A stretch of DNA of 64,000 bases from Flavobacteriaceae bacterium CG2_30_31_66 (GTDB taxonomy: Bacteria > Bacteroidota > Bacteroidia > Flavobacteriales > Flavobacteriaceae): the NCBI GenBank assembly GCA_001873065.1, contig MNYM01000032.1, positions 62,001 through 126,000 of the forward strand, in the 5' to 3' direction. A program made the translations under genes and the position numbers. How positions within the stretch are numbered: the first letter of the stretch is position 1; every line of letters begins with the position of its first letter. Positions 61,303 through 64,000 of the stretch are shown in pieces. Under the pieces are notes generated by a model. The model ran no database searches. It saw nothing but the letters and a program-made list of their open reading frames with translations, and was not told the DNA's origin.

Positions 61303-63603
61303 ATGAGGTTCATAATCATAGCTTTATTTTTTTTTTCTTCGACCACTTTCTCACAAGAAAAAACAGTAGATGTTGATTTTAAAAACACTCCCGCTAGTGA
61401 AGTTTTAAAAATAATTGAGACTCATTTTGGGATTACAATTTCTTATGCAGATGAATCTTTAGAAGGAAAATTCTTCTCTCTAAAATCAAAAGAAGCAACA
61501 CTAGAAGAATTACTTTTCGAATTGTCAACTAAATTAAATTTAAAATTTAGGTTTATCAATAACGATTATATTGTGCTAACGAAACAAGAAAAAAAGCAAG
61601 ATCCAATTTATAAATTATCAGAAGTTGTTTTAAAAAGCTATTTAACAAGAGGAATTGCTAAAAATAAAAACGGAACTTTTATTATCAATCCAAAAAAACT
61701 TGATATTCTTCCGGGCATCACAGAAGCTGATGTTTTAGAAAGTATTCAAGAACTACCGGGAGTTATAAGCCCTGATGAAACTGCTACAGGATTGAACGTT
61801 AGAGGAGGAGATGTTGATCAAAATCACATTCTTTGGGATGATATCACGATTTATCACACAGGTCATTTTTTTGGCATGATTTCTCCTTTTAATCCAAATA
61901 TTACTAAAAAAGTTACTTTTCATAATAAAGGATTTAATCCAAGATTTGGAGACAGAATTTCAAGTGTTATTGATATTTCAACCAATAATAAGATTGAAGA
62001 AAAAGCAAATTATGGTTTTGGTTTCAACGGAATTAGTGCTGACGCTTTTTTTGAAATTCCTGTTATTAAGGATAAAATGAGCATTATTGCTTCTTTTAGA
62101 AGATCTTATAAAGACATTTATGAAACCCAAACCGTCCAAAAATTAGAGAATAAAGTTTTTCAAAACACTACTATTCAGGATAATAGCTTTTCCGAGGAAA
62201 CATTTCATTTTAAAGATTATACCATAAAATGGAATTATATTTTGAACCAAAACAATCGTTTTTCTTTCAGTTTGATACATATTGATAATTTTTTAGAACA
62301 TACTTTTAAAGATTTGGAGACGGAAAAAGACTACATTGATCTTTTAGATATAAGAAACAATGGGTATAGTTTTAATTGGGAAAAAAATTGGAATAAAAAA
62401 ATCACTCAAAAATCTAAATTTTCTCTTTCAGAATATGAACTGGAATATCATTTTATTGAAAAAACAAATGAGGTTGAAAACTCAAAGTTTGAAAAAGAAA
62501 ATAAAATAATGGATTCTAATTTTACAACCGAGTTTTTGATTGATTTGAATAATAATGATTCTTTTAATTTAGGATATCAATTCTTTTCAAAAAAAGTGAA
62601 CTATGTTTTTGATGAAACTAAAGTTTTGGAATATATCTTAGACCAAGATAACTCTAAAATAAATTCGCATTCGTTTTTTTTAAATTATGCAAATAGAAGC
62701 AATCGTTTCATCAATTTTGATGTTGGAGTCAGATCAACTTATCACGATAACATCAATAAATTTAGATTAGAGCCAAGAGTTTTTATCACCAAAGAAATCA
62801 ATGACCATTTGATATTGCAATTTTCTGGCGAAATAAAAAATCAAATCATTAGTCAAATTAATGAAACTATTTTAAGTGATTTGAGCCTCGAAAATAAACT
62901 ATGGAAACTTGCCAATAACGAGGGAACGCCCATCATTAAAGCCAATCAGTTTTCGGCTGGTTTTTTATACCAAAACAATGGATGGGTTTTTGACGTTGAT
63001 ACTTACACAAAAAAAACCTCAGGAATTAATGCGTTGACTTTGGGTTTTTTCAGTGAAAAACCTCAGCGTTTTAATATCGGTAAAGAAAAAATTTTAGGAA
63101 CTGACGTATATTTAAAAAAAACCTTTAAAAAAATAAGCACTTGGGTTAGTTACTCTTTTATTGATATTCAAAAACAGTTTGAGGAAATAAACGAGGGTGA
63201 ATTTTTTCCGTCAAGCAACCAAATAAAACATGCCTTGTCAACTTCTATTGCTTATAAAACTGATAATTTTCAAGTTTCTTTGGGATATAAATGGCATACA
63301 GGAAAACCATTTACAAAACTAATTTCAGATGGTTCTGATGATCAACTAAACTATGAAGAAATAAACACTGAAAGATTGCCCAACTATCAACGCTTAGATT
63401 TGTCAACGTTATATAATTTTTCGTTTTCTAAAAAATTAAATATTTCAGGAAAAATAGGTCTTTCATTGAGAAATATTTTAAATCAAACCAATCTAATTTC
63501 TAAAGAATATATTGGAAATAATATTGTCAATGATCCAATTATTGTGAGAGATCACTATTCGATTGGAATGGTTCCAAACATGGTTTTTAGAGTAAATTGG
63601 TAA
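61303..63603 (+). CDS. TonB-dependent transducer receptor with STN domain
   Basis: This 766-residue protein has signal MRFIIIALFFFSSTTFSQ. The STN (secretin/TonB short N-terminal) domain spans ~20-90 (VDVDFKNTPASEVLKIIETHFGITISYADESL). The plug includes SIQELPGVISPDETATGLNVRGGDVDQNHILWDD, and the beta-barrel ends PNMVFRVNW. Starts 8 bases after FecR. The STN domain signals to FecR upon ligand binding, so uptake induces the operon. No CarboxypepD domain and no SusD partner. The ligand is unknown; siderophore-like or metal substrates are typical. Confidence 0.94.
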   Translation: MRFIIIALFFFSSTTFSQEKTVDVDFKNTPASEVLKIIETHFGITISYADESLEGKFFSLKSKEATLEELLFELSTKLNLKFRFINNDYIVLTKQEKKQDPIYKLSEVVLKSYLTRGIAKNKNGTFIINPKKLDILPGITEADVLESIQELPGVISPDETATGLNVRGGDVDQNHILWDDITIYHTGHFFGMISPFNPNITKKVTFHNKGFNPRFGDRISSVIDISTNNKIEEKANYGFGFNGISADAFFEIPVIKDKMSIIASFRRSYKDIYETQTVQKLENKVFQNTTIQDNSFSEETFHFKDYTIKWNYILNQNNRFSFSLIHIDNFLEHTFKDLETEKDYIDLLDIRNNGYSFNWEKNWNKKITQKSKFSLSEYELEYHFIEKTNEVENSKFEKENKIMDSNFTTEFLIDLNNNDSFNLGYQFFSKKVNYVFDETKVLEYILDQDNSKINSHSFFLNYANRSNRFINFDVGVRSTYHDNINKFRLEPRVFITKEINDHLILQFSGEIKNQIISQINETILSDLSLENKLWKLANNEGTPIIKANQFSAGFLYQNNGWVFDVDTYTKKTSGINALTLGFFSEKPQRFNIGKEKILGTDVYLKKTFKKISTWVSYSFIDIQKQFEEINEGEFFPSSNQIKHALSTSIAYKTDNFQVSLGYKWHTGKPFTKLISDGSDDQLNYEEINTERLPNYQRLDLSTLYNFSFSKKLNISGKIGLSLRNILNQTNLISKEYIGNNIVNDPIIVRDHYSIGMVPNMVFRVNW

Positions 63604-63907
63604 AAAAGATATCCCCAAAATTTTTTTTAAAGATTATTATTTGCAGGGAGACATCAAAAAAAAACCTCAAGAATTTGGGGGATTAATTCATGAGGATTTT
63701 CAGTGTTTTGGGGTATAAAATATTGGAATATTTTCGAAGATAGTTGTCTATTTGTTTTGAATTATAGGTTAAATTTACGTGTATTATTCTTCTTAAAATA
63801 ATAAAACAGCCGCCACTAAACAATCGAGAAGTATTTAAAATAAGTGGTAAAAAAATCAGTATAAGTGTTTTTTTTCTTTGTAAAACTATTTTTTAAAAAA
63901 AATGACT
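63604..63907. other. Intergenic region, no gene seen
   Basis: 304 bases between convergent genes. It contains scattered CCTCA/TGAGG and CCCCAAA/TTTGGGG short inverted pieces (63605-63720) that might terminate the receptor transcript. No coding frame, RNA or promoter could be supported. Confidence 0.5.
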
Positions 63908-64000
63908 CTAATTTTTAGGAATTTTTAAAGTAAAAGTTGTGCCTTCGCCTAAAACCGAATCAACAGTTATATGCCCATTTAAATCTTCGATTATTTTTTT
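63908..64000 (-). CDS. Sensor histidine kinase, C-terminal end (partial)
   Basis: The last 30 codons of a minus-strand gene read IIEDLNGHITVDSVLGEGTT and then FTLKIPKN before TAG. This is the end of the HATPase_c domain: hxxG.I.v.S..G.GT.F...lP (G2 box and final strand). The rest lies beyond the window, so sensor type and partner regulator are unknown. Confidence 0.85.
   Translation of the reverse strand, partial: KKIIEDLNGHITVDSVLGEGTTFTLKIPKN

Overview
The window is low-GC DNA from a member of Bacteroidota, most likely a marine Flavobacteriaceae (Polaribacter/Tenacibaculum-like). The signs are several TonB-dependent receptors, short hydrophobic lipoprotein signals, a FecI/FecR/receptor triad, DUF6090, DUF4266 and DUF3570 genes, a 630-residue SerB-SerA fusion, and promoters of the Bacteroidota TAnnTTTG type. 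No tRNA, rRNA or CRISPR array was seen.

Layout. 0-3.6 kb: end of an outer-membrane receptor, an MFS transporter and a cytosolic GH37 trehalase, which look like a trehalose-use locus. 3.8-12 kb: CIA30, DUF389, SprT-like protease, SDR, secreted amidohydrolase, a decayed RelE-type toxin beside an intact antitoxin, a beta-helix lipoprotein and glutamine cyclotransferase. 12-20 kb: ribosomal L31 type B, glycine decarboxylase, a UbiA-like membrane protein, a SerB-SerA fusion, a J-domain/KTSC protein and an NlpC/P60 lipoprotein. 20.3-29.9 kb: a kynurenine catabolic operon with kynureninase, kynurenine 3-monooxygenase, RidA-type 2-aminomuconate deaminase, 2-aminomuconate-semialdehyde dehydrogenase, an SDR, 3-hydroxyanthranilate dioxygenase and ACMS decarboxylase. 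Three envelope proteins are embedded in it. 30-33 kb: TPR protein, DUF2141 and a TonB receptor. 33.4-38 kb: an accessory island with a RelE/ParE module, gene remnants, an AAA ATPase plus TOPRIM-like pair, and a Fic/VbhA-like module flanked by two copies of a structured RNA element. 38-44 kb: methylmalonyl-CoA mutase, FtsB-like protein, uridine kinase, ABC1 kinase and a TetR-like protein.

44.5-55.4 kb is the most striking part. A tight minus-strand operon encodes a wax ester synthase/diacylglycerol acyltransferase (WS/DGAT) with a C-terminal SCP2-like extension, two alpha/beta hydrolases, a 1081-residue GPAT-HAD-LPAAT fusion, glycerol-3-phosphate dehydrogenase, a coiled-coil protein and a SARP-like (winged helix + BTAD) regulator. 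Two phasin-like genes follow. Their upstream region carries two copies of a 35-bp module made of paired 8-mers spaced 11 bp apart, exactly 8 bp before a TACATTTG promoter box. This is the geometry known for actinobacterial SARP promoters. Together it reads as a neutral-lipid storage system: glycerol-3-phosphate supply, two acylations, dephosphorylation, final acylation, lipid mobilisation and granule coating.

55.6-63.6 kb: a thioredoxin/ApbE/DUF4266/DUF3570 cluster, a calcium-binding-repeat lipoprotein, and a divergent ECF sigma/FecR/TonB-receptor signalling triad. The window ends inside a histidine kinase.

A dispersed palindromic GC-rich repeat occurs at three places. In two of them it lies in frame inside the 5' coding part of a metabolic gene (kmo and mutB).
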